Source: Fasciolopsis buskii (Eukaryota; Platyhelminthes; Trematoda; Plagiorchiida; Fasciolidae). From it: DNA of 64,000 nt. Numbering within the stretch: the stretch's first letter is position 1; every line of letters begins with the position of its first letter. The notes beneath the pieces are model-generated. The model did not search any database and had not been told where the DNA came from. It worked only from the letters and a program-made list of their open reading frames with translations. Where the stretch lies: assembly GCA_008360955.1 (NCBI GenBank), contig LUCM01000735.1, positions 187,966 to 251,965 on the forward strand. Direction: 5' to 3'. The position numbers and the translations under genes are program-made. This document shows positions 25,461-35,283 of this stretch, in pieces.

Positions 25461-25640
25461 CGCCGGCGGTGGCCAAACGGGTAAGGCAGTGGCGTGTCCA
25501 CGTGAAAACCGCAGGTTCGAATCCTCCAGCCGCCGGTCAACTTCCCCTCCTGGCGGCCCTCTGCTATTAGCGGCCCTCTTCCTGAAAAATGATGTTCATT
25601 GTTATTTCATCAATAAAGGAAGTAAAAGATAAAAAAGGTT
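25461..25640 (+). mobile_element. SINE-A family copy (tRNA-derived), best preserved
   Basis: Both Pol III boxes are intact: TGGCCAAACGG (A) and GGTTCGAATCC (B). GCCGGCG at the 5' end pairs with CGCCGGT after the B box, giving a seven-pair acceptor-like stem with one G-T wobble. The body is TCAACTTCCCCTCCTGGCGGCCCTCTGC. The tail is CTGAAAAATGATG, then TTGTTATTTCATCAATAAAGG and an A-rich end. The first 19 bases of the head (GCCGGCGGTGGCCAAACGG) are identical in the 20.0 and 29.8 kb copies. Intact boxes and stem suggest a relatively recent insertion. Unlike the 29.8 kb copy, the 5' flank has no 5S-like sequence. Confidence 0.85.
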
Positions 25641-25959
25641 AAAAAATTTTCTGGAAACATCCAAACCTCCCCATACAATTTGGTTTTGTTTATCTGCTAA
25701 CGAGATGGGATGGAGATCGATACTAACAATCCTATGCATTGCTTTTCCAAGCTGCGATCTTTGTCAGTCTTCGCTGGACTGAGGTCAATCGTGTTCGATA
25801 TAGATGGCATGTTCATTGAATTTGTAGCTTGGAAACACCGAGTCTTCAATGCAGACGAGATTTAGATCATACAATAAACTAAAGCATTAGGCCAGTGCAT
25901 AAGAATTTGTGGTTTGTAATATTGGTGTTTCTGGCTGTCCTTTCACGGTAATTCCAAAA

Positions 25960-26445
25960 ATTTCCTACCAATGACACAGCTAGAACGCAGTAAAATAAAT
26001 TCGATTTAGTGCGTTATTCTTCCGCCGTTGGAATGTCAATTTGGAAGACGGCTCTTTAATCGATGAAATTGGGAATCCAGGAATAGCACTCAAATGAGAT
26101 TCGGAAACTTGACTAAGTGATCGTCACTTTCGCATCTATTACTGCCACTAAATTCCTGCAGTACGCGATGCGTATACTCAACTACTAATCCAATGCATGA
26201 TTTCAGGTCTCCTGCAGCTAAACAGATATCACTTTCTGGGATGAGGTTGATTAAACTCTGAAATTCGTCGTGGAAATCACCTTTGTCGACCGGCTCAGCA
26301 TGCAAAGTTGGGGCTTATATCGTGAGAATAGTCACAGATAGCATAGTAATTCCGAGGCTTGTCATGGCCATTTTTGGTGAAAACGATTTCCGCATGATCA
26401 AGGCAATGAGAGGTCTACGGTCTGTTGTGATCGCCACACCATAAA
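25960..26445 (-). pseudogene. RTE/BovB-like LINE endonuclease fragment
   Basis: A decayed apurinic/apyrimidinic-type endonuclease domain of a non-LTR retrotransposon, read on the minus strand. In order I recognise GVAITTDRRPLI (the GVA block), VTILTI-stop-APTLHAEP (normally VYAPT), FHDEFQSLINLIPESD, AGDLKSCIG (normally GDFN), RVLQEFSGSNRCESDDHLVKF (normally RCxNGDRLVxF) and HSNGGRITH-stop-IEFILL (normally W.S.DG.T.NQID). Block order and spacing match intact RTE-like elements as I remember them. Stops interrupt at least three places, GDFN is changed to GDLK, and the RT domain is absent downstream. It is a dead fragment. CR1-like ENs share some blocks, but the RCxNGDRLV and NQID pattern favours RTE. 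Confidence 0.72.
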
Positions 26446-26449
26446 GCCA

Positions 26450-28180
26450 AATAGACCAGTGGTCCATTGCAGTATTTGTTAGCGTGCTGTCGTCTGAGAG
26501 ATCGGAACATGTCGTCCACCGGAGCTGCGTAGGCGTAGTTCAGACCAGCGCCAGTACTCCATCAGTTGCGGAATATGAGTAAGTAAATGCGGTGGCTGGA
26601 TGCATCTAGGAGTTTTACATTCCAACGAGCTCTATGTACTCGTAGTCTGCTGTTAAGGTTCAGTTTCTAGGTTCGTGGTTCGATTTGTCAGGCCTTACTT
26701 AACGCGGAGACTGTAGCAAGAATTGAGCAAACAAAAGAGATGTAACTTATCAAGAAACCTAAAAATGGTGCACAAAGTGACTCCTCCAATGCCACCCGGA
26801 TTTTGCTCCAGGTGCCAACTCCAGCTTATGCATAGCCAGGACCGGTATGGTAACAGGAAGTTAAAATATTGGGGCCGGTACCAATCAACGGTCCGTGTTC
26901 TTTGGCTGGTTCAAGGTAGTTTTGATGCCTGCATGCCCCAGAGTCAACAACAGCTCAGTCGTTATTCGATGTAACCGATTGCAACCTTGGTGTCTTGGTG
27001 ACCTCTTTGAATGGATGGATTCCGTCATTAACGGCTAGATCCAACATGTTTTGCCGACTCATTCGATAAAGTGCTACTTCGTACACTGGAAAACACCTCA
27101 CGAATTGTTTTAAGTTTTGCTTAACCTAAAACTGGTTCAGCCTTCCTGCTGAGCTGTTTACCGGGGTGTGGCCCTTGATGCTAAGCTTAGCTTAGTGGAA
27201 TCGCAAGTGACAGTCGGGTAACTGATGGAAAGAAAAACGGATGGAAATAGTAAAAGTGATATAATAGCCTACCAACTCAGAACAATGGGTTATAAAAATC
27301 CAATCCCCTCATCCAATCTCTGTAGACAAACAGAGGAGGCCGAATTCGTGCTTACGACAATGTTTCACCCGAATTCACCGAGGCAAATAGCTCTCGTCCG
27401 GGTTTTCATTTTTATTGTGGTGGATGTGAAAATAAGTGGATAGATTTTGTCACTCCGGTAGTTGTATATCACATTTTGGTCCAATATGGAATGGAACATC
27501 TTCGCGCAAACAGAAAGCCCTATTTGGTTTGTAAATTTATGGCCTCTATGGCGCGGCCCTGATATCCGGTAAACGATCAAGCATCGAGCATACACGACAA
27601 TATAAAGGTCGGTATTGCTCTGCAGCTCCGAAATGTGGCCGCTGTGAGCAAAATGTATGCAAAGATTTCTGGTGCCTGAACACCATTGTCTGCGCTGTAT
27701 AAGTAGGATTTGGCACTGAATTAGAATAGGTTAAAGGGGCCGAGAGATTTGTGCACATGCCCACAGAACGCTTGTCTCGTTGTATGCTGTTGTTCGAAAC
27801 AGGTAATGGTCGCAGGATGATTCTAAGTGACCAGCAGATAACTTGGAAGAAATTTAAGATAAGTTAATACATTGGAATGGTACGTGTCGGTACAGTTGTG
27901 CTATCGAGTTGGGATCCACGAGGATTCCTGGAAGCAATGTGTGTAGACAATATGTGATACGGCTCAGAGTCACTCGAAACATTTCTTCTTCTGTAAACTT
28001 CTTCAACTTACTATCTTGCGGTCCACCTTTCACTATTCTTCGTTCTTTCTTCTCTCTGAGTAAATGGTGTTTTGAGGAAGCGAGAAAGACCGCAGCAAGC
28101 TGATGCACGGTTAATAGCTTAACAGAATGTAGTGAACTGAACTGGGAGTTGACTTCTGTACTCTACCGACCCATGGCTGC
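26450..28180. other. noncoding, no gene recognised
   Basis: Frames are at most 84 codons. At 27.85-28.11 kb a Lys/Glu-rich minus-strand frame (ATG-less) contains a consensus GTAAGT donor-like step near 28.01 kb and a pyrimidine tract ending in TTACTCAG nearby. That would allow a 40-50 nt exon, but nothing identifies it. Confidence 0.4.
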
Positions 28181-28185
28181 TCAAA

Positions 28186-28420
28186 TCAGTGAAGAATAAC
28201 TCCAGTTTCATAACGTGGCCAACTTCAACAAAATTCGTTGACAACCTACCTGGTGGTGTAACGACTGAGGGGTTCGACTAAAAGTGGTTCACCTTGGGTT
28301 CGCATCTCAGTTCGGGTACCGCGGATTCTCAGCCCTGGCAATTCATGACCGGGAAAAAACATCCATACCATTCTCTCGTGGTTTATTTATGCTGAGTTGA
28401 AAGTTTAATGTCACATGGTG
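28186..28420 (+). mobile_element. SINE-B family copy (tRNA-derived), diverged
   Basis: Leader, tRNA-like head and tail all align to the 23.7 kb copy: AATCAGTGAAGAATA and AACTTCAACAAA in the leader, GGTGTAACGACTGAGG...GTTCGACT in the head, GGGTTCGCATCTCAGTTCGGG around the B box, then CCTGGCAATTCATGACCGGGA in the tail. The head is shortened between the two boxes. This copy shows that the leader travels with the tRNA head, so SINE-B is a unit of about 200-230 bp. Confidence 0.6.
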
Positions 28421-28424
28421 AATA

Positions 28425-29700
28425 GTTTTGTCAATACATTTAATATCCAAATGCTGACCCAAAAGCCTCCTAAATAGGACAGTCTGCTTACGATTTTCAT
28501 CAAGTAAGCTTGCCCAGTTATTTCCAGATCTTCTCCTGCCTTGTTCTACGAAGTGTTAAATAAATGGTCTTCCTAGAAATGTTTGATTGCACATAAACTT
28601 GTATCACATGATGAATAAAATTTGTTCCTTGGGTTTTATTGTCTGGATTGATATCAATGCCGTCCGATCTGATGGATTAAACTGGACCAGGGTATTTGGA
28701 CTCAGACGATGGGCGGAAAATTATTTACTCGTTTTTCTGGGTGTATGATCTCCTAATCAGACTGCACACCCGTGGCCAAGCCGAATTGGCCCACGATGTT
28801 ACCGACCATTGAGAACTCGCTTTATTGCATGTAGGCGGTCAATTGTGGCCATTCTCATTTCGGACTAATCAGCGTTTGGAACTACCACAATGAGAAGACG
28901 GTGGGGACCGAAACCAAACGGTCCGAAGATTTAGGATACTCAGTAGTTCCTAACCACTTCACCCGAATAGAAGACAGTCATCTGCCTCGAAAAAGGAAGC
29001 ACCTTGTTTACTCACTTTTTGTCCGCCTAATTAGAAACGCGGAAATTCTTGGACAAAAATTGCGACAAATCCAATAGAGATGAGCTAGATGAAGAGTCTC
29101 AATACGGTAGCCAGCATAGCGCAGGGAAGGAAACGAAATTAAGTTGCGTGGACTGAGGCCAAGATGGACATTTCCCACGGTCGGCTGTTTCTGTGCACAA
29201 ACCACAAGTTGATGTATTAAAATGTAGTCTGCTTTACGTCTTTTTAAATGTCCTTTGATATACGGCTAGAAGCCTTAAAATGTAGATGATTCGGCAAAGA
29301 AAAATTACCAAATATCTTCTGGGCAATGTTCCACAGCTGCTTTACTAGAGGTTTAAAATTACCTTATTGGTTGTTGCGTAGGATGGATCTTTTGATGTGA
29401 TTTGATAGAACAAGGGAAGACAGACGCAGAGTTTTGCTCGTTTGAATGAATCGATTTAACTGAACCGAGGTAAAATTACCGTAAAAACGCTTTTTTCACT
29501 CTGCATGATAAAGAAAAAATTGTAATGACAAGTTTATTCTGGAAACACCATAATTTCTGAATTTTTCGAAACTCCTAAGACGAGGAAACCCAAGGGGTCA
29601 GACGAAGTTCACCTTGTAATCTAACCGCTTTGGATAAGTGGAAAAGTGTTTGCAGTGTGATCCGCTATTTTGCAAACAAAGTCTAACGGTCAACTGGAAT
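28425..29700. other. noncoding, no gene recognised
   Basis: A small hairpin (CGTGG-CCAA with TTGG-CCCACG) sits near 28.77-28.80 kb. A 65-codon minus frame at 29.0-29.2 kb has no recognisable motif. Confidence 0.5.
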
Positions 29701-29703
29701 AGT

Positions 29704-29893
29704 CACATGCGCTTTTATCTTTTATTTTTTAACTCCTTCATTCATGAAACAACAATGTACATCAGTTTTCAGAAAGGGGGCCGCGGCCAGCAGACAGCTG
29801 CCAAGTGGGGATGTTGACCGGCGGTAGGAGGATTCGAACCATCGACCTTCACGTGGAAATGCGACGACCTTATCCGTTTGGCCACCGCCGGCC
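29704..29893 (-). mobile_element. SINE-A family copy (tRNA-derived) downstream of 5S-like sequence
   Basis: On the minus strand the head GCCGGCGGTGGCCAAACGG is identical to the other good copies, and the B box GGTTCGAATCC is perfect. The body (TCAACATCCCCACTTGGCAGC) and tail (CTGAAAACTGATGTACATTG, TTTCATGAATGAAGG) follow, ending A-rich (AAAAAATAAAAG). The element is complete. Immediately upstream in the same orientation is a segment matching the 3' half of 5S rRNA, so this copy may be one composite retroposon. Two open frames across it are repeat translations and not genes. Confidence 0.85.
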
Positions 29894-29894
29894 C

Positions 29895-29990
29895 AAGGAG
29901 CATGGGACGCAACACCCGGCATTCCCAGCCGGTCACCCATGCAATTAGTAGCCGGGCCCGAAGTTGCTTTCGAATACTATGGTGCTTAAA
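29895..29990 (-). pseudogene. 5S rRNA-derived segment (3' half) fused to SINE-A
   Basis: On the minus strand, CGGGCCCGGCTACTAATTGC, ATGGGTGACCGGCTGGGAAT and GCCGGGTGTTG follow the 3' half of animal 5S rRNA in order. I count roughly 42 matches over 51 positions against the vertebrate 5S sequence as I remember it. The TGGATGGG-type and CCTGGGAATACCGGGTG-type blocks are the clearest. Further 5' a short AAGCACC...TTCG block may be the remnant of the 5S A-box region, with about 10-14 bases lost before AAGCAAC. A working 5S gene is excluded because the 5' half is missing. The 5S 3' end runs straight into the SINE-A head with no gap. Confidence 0.7.
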
Positions 29991-30393
29991 ACTACTTTTG
30001 ACAACGAAACGCTCTCCTAACGTCAGTGTATTTCTCGTGTTGCGGGCCGTTCTTTCGAAGCTGTTTTGTGTAGCCCAGTTGCAACACAAAATTCCTCACG
30101 CTCCAAAGTGAGCCAAACAATCGACAAGACGGTAATCCTTCTGTCACGAATGAATTCGCTTAACTCAGACGGTCACTCATTGTGAAACGTTCGTGGTCTA
30201 CACTCCCACGACAGCCTCGCCATGCTACGTTGAGCATGAAGTTTACTTCCTACATCAGTTCGGGGACATTACCATTCGAAATAATCACATAAACAGGCTA
30301 GTTTAACATTAACTCGTTGTCAGATGCGAATGTTTGAATAAAGTCTGCTAACTGCGACACTTTGCTCTCCTCCAACAGATACAAAAAATGACC

Positions 30394-30612
30394 TCAGCTG
30401 AAACTCATTTGTGGTGCCTTGTTCCTGTCATCATGTCTCCAAGATATGCCCCGGGGGTAGTATTCTGGAATCTTTTTTAAACCAAAAACCGTGGGATCCA
30501 CAATGCCAATGACTGATTCCTTCCCTTCTGTTCCAAGAACAGCTGTGCACTGCCCATTTCCGAAGCGGAGTGCAACCAGTTGGGCAAACAGAAGTGCATC
30601 TGCCTGGTCAAA
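30394..30612 (-). CDS. possible terminal exon, product unknown
   Basis: A minus-strand frame reads ADALLFAQLVALRFGNGQCT, then AVLGTEGKESVIGIVDPTVF, ending in TGA after about 70 codons. The composition is mixed and non-repetitive and reads like a folded protein. A plausible 3' splice site (TTTCGTTTGCGTGTATTTTGACCAG) immediately precedes the GCAGATGCA start. No ATG is present, so it would be an internal or last exon. I do not recognise the family, and no AATAAA signal on this strand was noticed close downstream. Length alone is within chance, so confidence is low. Confidence 0.25.
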   Translation of the reverse strand, partial: FDQADALLFAQLVALRFGNGQCTAVLGTEGKESVIGIVDPTVFGLKKIPEYYPRGISWRHDDRNKAPQMSFS

Positions 30613-31078
30613 ATACACGCAAACGAAATCAGCCTAATACTGCTAGTGAAAGCTGTTCATTTTGGTTTGATACCGGTTAAATCTGGTGAAATGACCCGAA
30701 GGAATTCGCTGGCCCTCACTGCCTGTCTGTGGTCTTTAGTTTAACTTCCTCTTGACCTCTTGCCTCGCGTGTTTCGTTGGGGATCGTCTGCACTCACCTT
30801 AACTTCCTATCAGATCCAACCATATTTACCCAAGACGAGGTGTACTGTGCCATGTAAAACTACAACTGGATCTGTTCAGATTTAAATATCCCAACCGACG
30901 GTGTGGAGACCGCTGACAATTGTGTGTTATAGAGGGCGGGCGCTTATGCTCCCCGTATTCATCGAGTATCCCGTGTATGTGTGTATCCAAGTTGCTTTGT
31001 AACACTTTCCTAACGTATTCCGTGGCATACAAAAAGAATAAACTAAATTCTTGACGAGAATTGTGACCATAGAGAACA

Positions 31079-31097
31079 GTGTGTGTGTGTGTGTGTG
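31079..31097. repeat. (GT)n microsatellite
   Basis: Eight to nine uninterrupted GT dinucleotides. Confidence 0.9.
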
Positions 31098-32180
31098 CGT
31101 GACTTTTCCGCGATTACGCAATACGAGTGTTGACAAGCCATAGTGACCACAAACTTTGTCCACAGGATACATTTTTTACTGTTTGATGTTTGCCTCGTTC
31201 CTATTCGTGCTCGAGCAAGTAAATCAAATAAATTTCCCACCGACATCAACCAACTTTACGTGCAACAAATGCGACCGGTTATTGGAATAATTGCGGCAGT
31301 ACAGATTGCTAATGGCAAATCCTAATCACAAATGCTAACCACAGAAAACCTAGAAAGTAGAATCAACATTGGTTTGGCCGAGAAAAATCAAAATCCATGC
31401 TCTTGCCCCATAACTGATACTATGACGATCGATTAGATTTTTTAACCCACACAGTGTTTCCCCCGGAATGGTTACTCTAGCCGTGCAATCCATATTGCGA
31501 TCGCGGACAGTACGTTCATCCGCTGGATGGCAGCAGAACAATCCTAGTGTCCTGTTAGAAATGTGAGCCGTGTGGTTGAAATCAGTGCCTTAGGGTTGAG
31601 TGGAGATTTGCCCGAAGAATTGTCGACTTGAATAAAATAAATTTTAGAGACTGGAAAAGTATAAAATTCGAGGCTATCGGTTACGTTTTCTTACCTACTT
31701 CACTATTGACATTTCAGTGTTTGTCGTTCTGAACAGGGATGGTACTGCTTTGTCGAAGACGTCCAGGTGACAGTTTGATCAAATCTCGAGAGATTTTTAA
31801 ACCTTTGTCTATCTTGTCCGCGAGCAGTGTCGCTTGTTTGACTACTGCCCGTTTCCGTTGACATAAATAAATGTTCACCATTCGTTCACATTCGTTTACG
31901 TGAATTGACGAGTGTGCTGTGCAGATTACTCAGGCAATTTCGCTCGCACAAGTCATACAGCTTGTGTTTCATGTTTCTGACCCGTGAAAAAATTTAGCTG
32001 TCAACGAAATGTTCGTGCTTTGTGAGAATAGATGAATTGAGCGGCCTCAGAAGAATGGATATCACATCGAGGTTGGCGATCCAAATTAGTCAGCTGTTTT
32101 ATCTGTCATAAGCTGGACCACACTCTATTCTCTTGTCTGTCAAATTGGGAAAACTTAGCTTTTGTGTCCGTATTTTGTTT

Positions 32181-32573
32181 TTATCCCAGAGCGACTGAAA
32201 ACATAATTTTGGCCGATTCAATCATTTCTTTAATCCCGTCAAACATTAGCGTAAACTGCACCGATTGATGAACAGCACGGACAAACAAAATAGAAGAAGT
32301 GAAGACTTTGCTGTACGGGACAAAAAATAATGTGTCGTTTTTTGGTGATTGACAAAGTGACAATTTTCTCACCTGAAAATAGTTCTGGAATTTGATCACC
32401 AATTGGATTTCCACTGAAGGCGAACTGTCTGCTCCCGCTGAGTCCCTTTTGCCCAAGTAAAACATGAAACAGTGTCGAACCGACCAGGGAGCTCCGATAG
32501 TCTTAAGCCTGATCACTTCATCGTTGGTCCACTCCGGATTCCTAATGCTTCGGTGATCTTGCGAAAACGACAA
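32181..32573 (-). CDS. possible exon, product unknown
   Basis: A 130-codon minus-strand frame includes NPEWTNDEVIRLKTIGAPWS, LGKRDSAGADSSPSVEIQLV and IKFQNYFQ. A consensus-like donor (TTTTCAG then GTGAGA) falls after IKFQNYFQ at 32373/32372. An acceptor-like GTTGTCGTTTTCGCAAG precedes the frame near 32.557 kb, so an exon of about 185 nt at 32373-32557 is possible. A second acceptor-like TTTTTTGTCCCGTACAG lies 62 nt past the donor, but splicing there breaks the frame, so that intron is not supported. No family is recognised. It lies between two other minus-strand candidates (34.4 and 30.5 kb), which could mean one gene but proves nothing. Confidence 0.25.
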   Translation of the reverse strand: MSFSQDHRSIRNPEWTNDEVIRLKTIGAPWSVRHCFMFYLGKRDSAGADSSPSVEIQLVIKFQNYFQVRKLSLCQSPKNDTLFFVPYSKVFTSSILFVRAVHQSVQFTLMFDGIKEMIESAKIMFSVALG

Positions 32574-33466
32574 CGGTTACGGCACCAAGGCGGAAATCAT
32601 TCGACTTTTGTCGCATTAGATTATCCCTTGAAGCATACCAGACCATCAGATGCACACGGAATGATTTACGAACACGCTCCATGATCTGCCGTGAAAATTG
32701 GATTTTGTTGCAGCTTTTGTGATTGCAATTAAACACCTCTGTTTGCTTTTTGTTTCTAAATGAAGACTAAGTTTCGTTTTATCGGAGCCGGCTACTGTTC
32801 CGAAAACAAGCAATGCTTGGCTGATTCGTCTTTATTCTTGTCCAAGTTCTCCTTTTAGCTAGTAGCCTGGGCTTAGCTTAAATATGTCCCTAGTCCTGGT
32901 CATCTTCTACAGTAGATGACTACATTACTGTTGCTGGTAAAAATGTCCCTTTCGTTTTACCAATTTATCCATTGGCAACATAATACTGATAAAGGTTTCG
33001 GTTACGTGCTTTTCACATGGTAACGTCCATGGTGTATTTATCCACGCCCGTTAACGCAAAGGACAGTGGCTAGGTTCTCAAATAGCTTGTGCAAACAGGC
33101 AGTGGGAAAGACGCATACACACCTCGCCGGCTGACATTTTGGACTGCAACTAGCTGCCATCGACAATAGTACAGATTTCGCAATATTATAAGCCACTTTG
33201 TGACAGACAATTAGACTAAATAGAATTCCAGTATACACAGATATAATAATATTTTCGCTAACAACATTAAGTTGTTCTTTTCGACTGGTGTCACTAGTTC
33301 ATGAGCATTTGCATAGTGAAAATGATGCGGGGGGGTGTAGGAGGAGAATACTTTTGCTCATGCAAACGTGAATGTTGGCAAATTGGTTGATCGTATTCCA
33401 GAACGGTTAGCGAAACAGAGGATAATTCAAACCCTAGAAGATGTGAACCAGGCTTACAAATTTACA

Positions 33467-33559
33467 CCTATCCCCATCCCCAACCCTACCCCACTCCCAC
33501 CTCCACCTCACCTCACTTCCACTCCACCCCACTCCATCCCACTCCACCCCACCCTACCC
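33467..33559. repeat. G-free C-rich low-complexity tract
   Basis: About 93 consecutive bases contain no G on the plus strand, built from irregular CCACT, CCACC and CCATC pentamers. The minus strand contains two sets of four G-runs of three or more: opposite 33538-33559 (GGG-TA-GGG-T-GGGG-TGGAGT-GGG) and opposite 33478-33498 (GGG-AGT-GGGG-TA-GGG-TT-GGGG). These fit the usual G-quadruplex pattern, with i-motif potential on the plus strand. The Pro-rich frame across it is a repeat artefact. Confidence 0.85.
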
Positions 33560-34021
33560 GATTAGGACCACTTATTTGGCTCCGGAAACATTAACCCATC
33601 CATTAGATAGTTTTGATTTGTCAATCTAACGTGGACTAGTCCGAGAGGTAATTTGAGGCAAGTTTCCAATTAGCCTGATAAAAACTTGCTCATCAATTCT
33701 GATCTGATTTCGTAGCACCTTTTCGTATCTGGACCAGTCGATATTTCTAATAAATGACCATTATCCACGGGGCACAAGGTTTGACAAACTAAGAAAAACA
33801 GCTTCTACGGGAATTGTGTTCATACATTTGTTTCCCACCCCCTTTCGAACCTAACTTGGTGATTTCCAGCCAGATATAATCACGGTTATTTGCACAACAA
33901 ATTACTTTCAGAAATTCGAAGGTGTTCGGGATAAAAAAAAAAAGTAGCTAGACAAATTTGTCGCCAATTAAATAGCTCTGCCAAATGAAACTGACAAACG
34001 GACTATTGCATATGGCAATTA

Positions 34022-34756
34022 CTAGAGCTTTAGTGTAATAACAATAATAATGCGATAATTGTATAATATTTCTATAAGGGAGGTGCTACCATTGGAAGGA
34101 TATGAAGGCTGCAAGTGGGTCATATAAAGAGGCGAGCTAGTGAAGCAACAGTTGTCATGATCAGAGCTATCTGAATTTCTACGCAACTTGCATAGAGCCC
34201 CGGTAATTGACAAAATGGGCTTAAAATCTGCGGCTGACAGAAGTTGCAGTGGTCTAAATCCGTTAACTAATCCAGTTTCACACACAGCAGTGGCCATCTG
34301 ATTTCCAGCAATATGTTGACCTGAAGTGGATGCAAAGTAAAGATAAGATGAACGGAAAACACCGCTTCTAGCTGTCGGCTTTGTCACAATGCAATACAGG
34401 GCTAGCAGGGGTGAGTTAACGCACGCCATACACGTGATCTGTCGAGACCGAAGACCCATGGTTCCATCTGAATTATTCATGAGTTCATCCTCAAACCTGG
34501 TGCCACTTATTAGTTCTTGCGAAGCGCAAAAGCGCTGATAGACAAGTCGTCTACGTTTGAGTCGGAGAGTAAATAAACTGCTCAGTTCACGTTCCCTCGA
34601 ACTATAGAATATTGAACGGATTTTGCTCAGTTCGGTGTCAGAAAACTGCTGACAGTTTCTAGTGAGCTTTGATGGGCAAGCCTTATTGCCTACAAATGCG
34701 CCGAGAATAGTAAAGACTGAAGCTAGCAAATATCTACATGTTTTGCGGATACTCAA
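34022..34756 (-). CDS. longest open frame in the window, 244 codons, product unknown
   Basis: The minus strand is open from a TAA just upstream (codon at 34784-34786) to a TAG at 34022-34024. With about 6% stop codons expected per codon at this base composition, a 244-codon run is expected far less than once in this window (my rough estimate is about 0.002). There is no ATG in the first 80 codons; a TTG begins the stretch, so it would be an exon or a decayed element frame. A good acceptor (pyrimidine-rich, ending GCATTTGTAG) lies at 34690, opening an exon at NKACPSKLTRNCQQF. Cys-rich pieces (NCC, FCASQ, MACVNS, VCETG) suggest an extracellular or zinc-binding protein, but no family is recognised. 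A retroelement frame cannot be excluded. Confidence 0.35.
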   Translation of the reverse strand: MSIRKTCRYLLASVFTILGAFVGNKACPSKLTRNCQQFSDTELSKIRSIFYSSRERELSSLFTLRLKRRRLVYQRFCASQELISGTRFEDELMNNSDGTMGLRSRQITCMACVNSPLLALYCIVTKPTARSGVFRSSYLYFASTSGQHIAGNQMATAVCETGLVNGFRPLQLLSAADFKPILSITGALCKLRRNSDSSDHDNCCFTSSPLYMTHLQPSYPSNGSTSLIEILYNYRIIIVITLKL

Positions 34757-34759
34757 GCA

Positions 34760-35283
34760 ACAAACGTCATTCGAGCAATTTTGTTAGTGTAGGCAACGTC
34801 ATAGAAAATTGAATGCTCGAACTTATATTCATTCTAACCAGCTAGAACTACAGACTGTTTTGGATAGCACGCGGCGTGCTTCGGAGTTATCTTTTGAACA
34901 AGTAGGTCGGGCATGCAGTTGAAATCCCATTTTGGCCACCGCATGTGTATTGCAACCATAAGGCATCACCAGCTCGTCAAGATAAACAAAGGGAGATTAA
35001 GTTGCAATACTTTGTCGTGCGTAATGCTAGAAACCCAACATCAGTAAATAATGATTACCAATGGCCTCACCATTATCGTTCAGTAAAAGTGTGGCCTTTT
35101 GGACGCGGGACCTTGGACCTCCAAAGAAAAATTGCTTTTACTTCATACTCCAAGAAGCTCTAGAAGTTCGAAGTCAGTATTCATTGAACAAGTGCATTCT
35201 TTAATTAACACGCCACTATACGAAATAATTGTTGGATAGACCCAAGATTCAGGCCCGGGGAAGGATTTTAAACGAAGCACCTA
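34760..35283. other. noncoding, no gene recognised
   Basis: Lies between the long minus-strand frame and the 35.3 kb foldback. If the long frame is an exon, its upstream intron would lie here. No repeat was recognised. Confidence 0.4.

Noticed and set aside
28765..28800. GTGGCCAAGCCGAATTGG, resembling the SINE-A A box
   Set aside because: No B box, body or tail follows. The similarity is better explained by a local hairpin.
29895..29990. Functional 5S rRNA gene
   Set aside because: Only the 3' half is present, the internal promoter is incomplete and the sequence is fused to a SINE.
29722..30111. Overlapping frames of 72-106 codons on both strands
   Set aside because: They are translations across the SINE-A copy and the 5S-derived segment, not genes.
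32311..32372. 62-nt intron with GT and AG ends in the 32.4 kb frame
   Set aside because: Removing it shifts the reading frame and leads to an early stop, while the unspliced frame stays open, so the pairing of these sites is not supported.
33368..33565. Pro-rich plus-strand frame
   Set aside because: It is the translation of the C-rich low-complexity tract.
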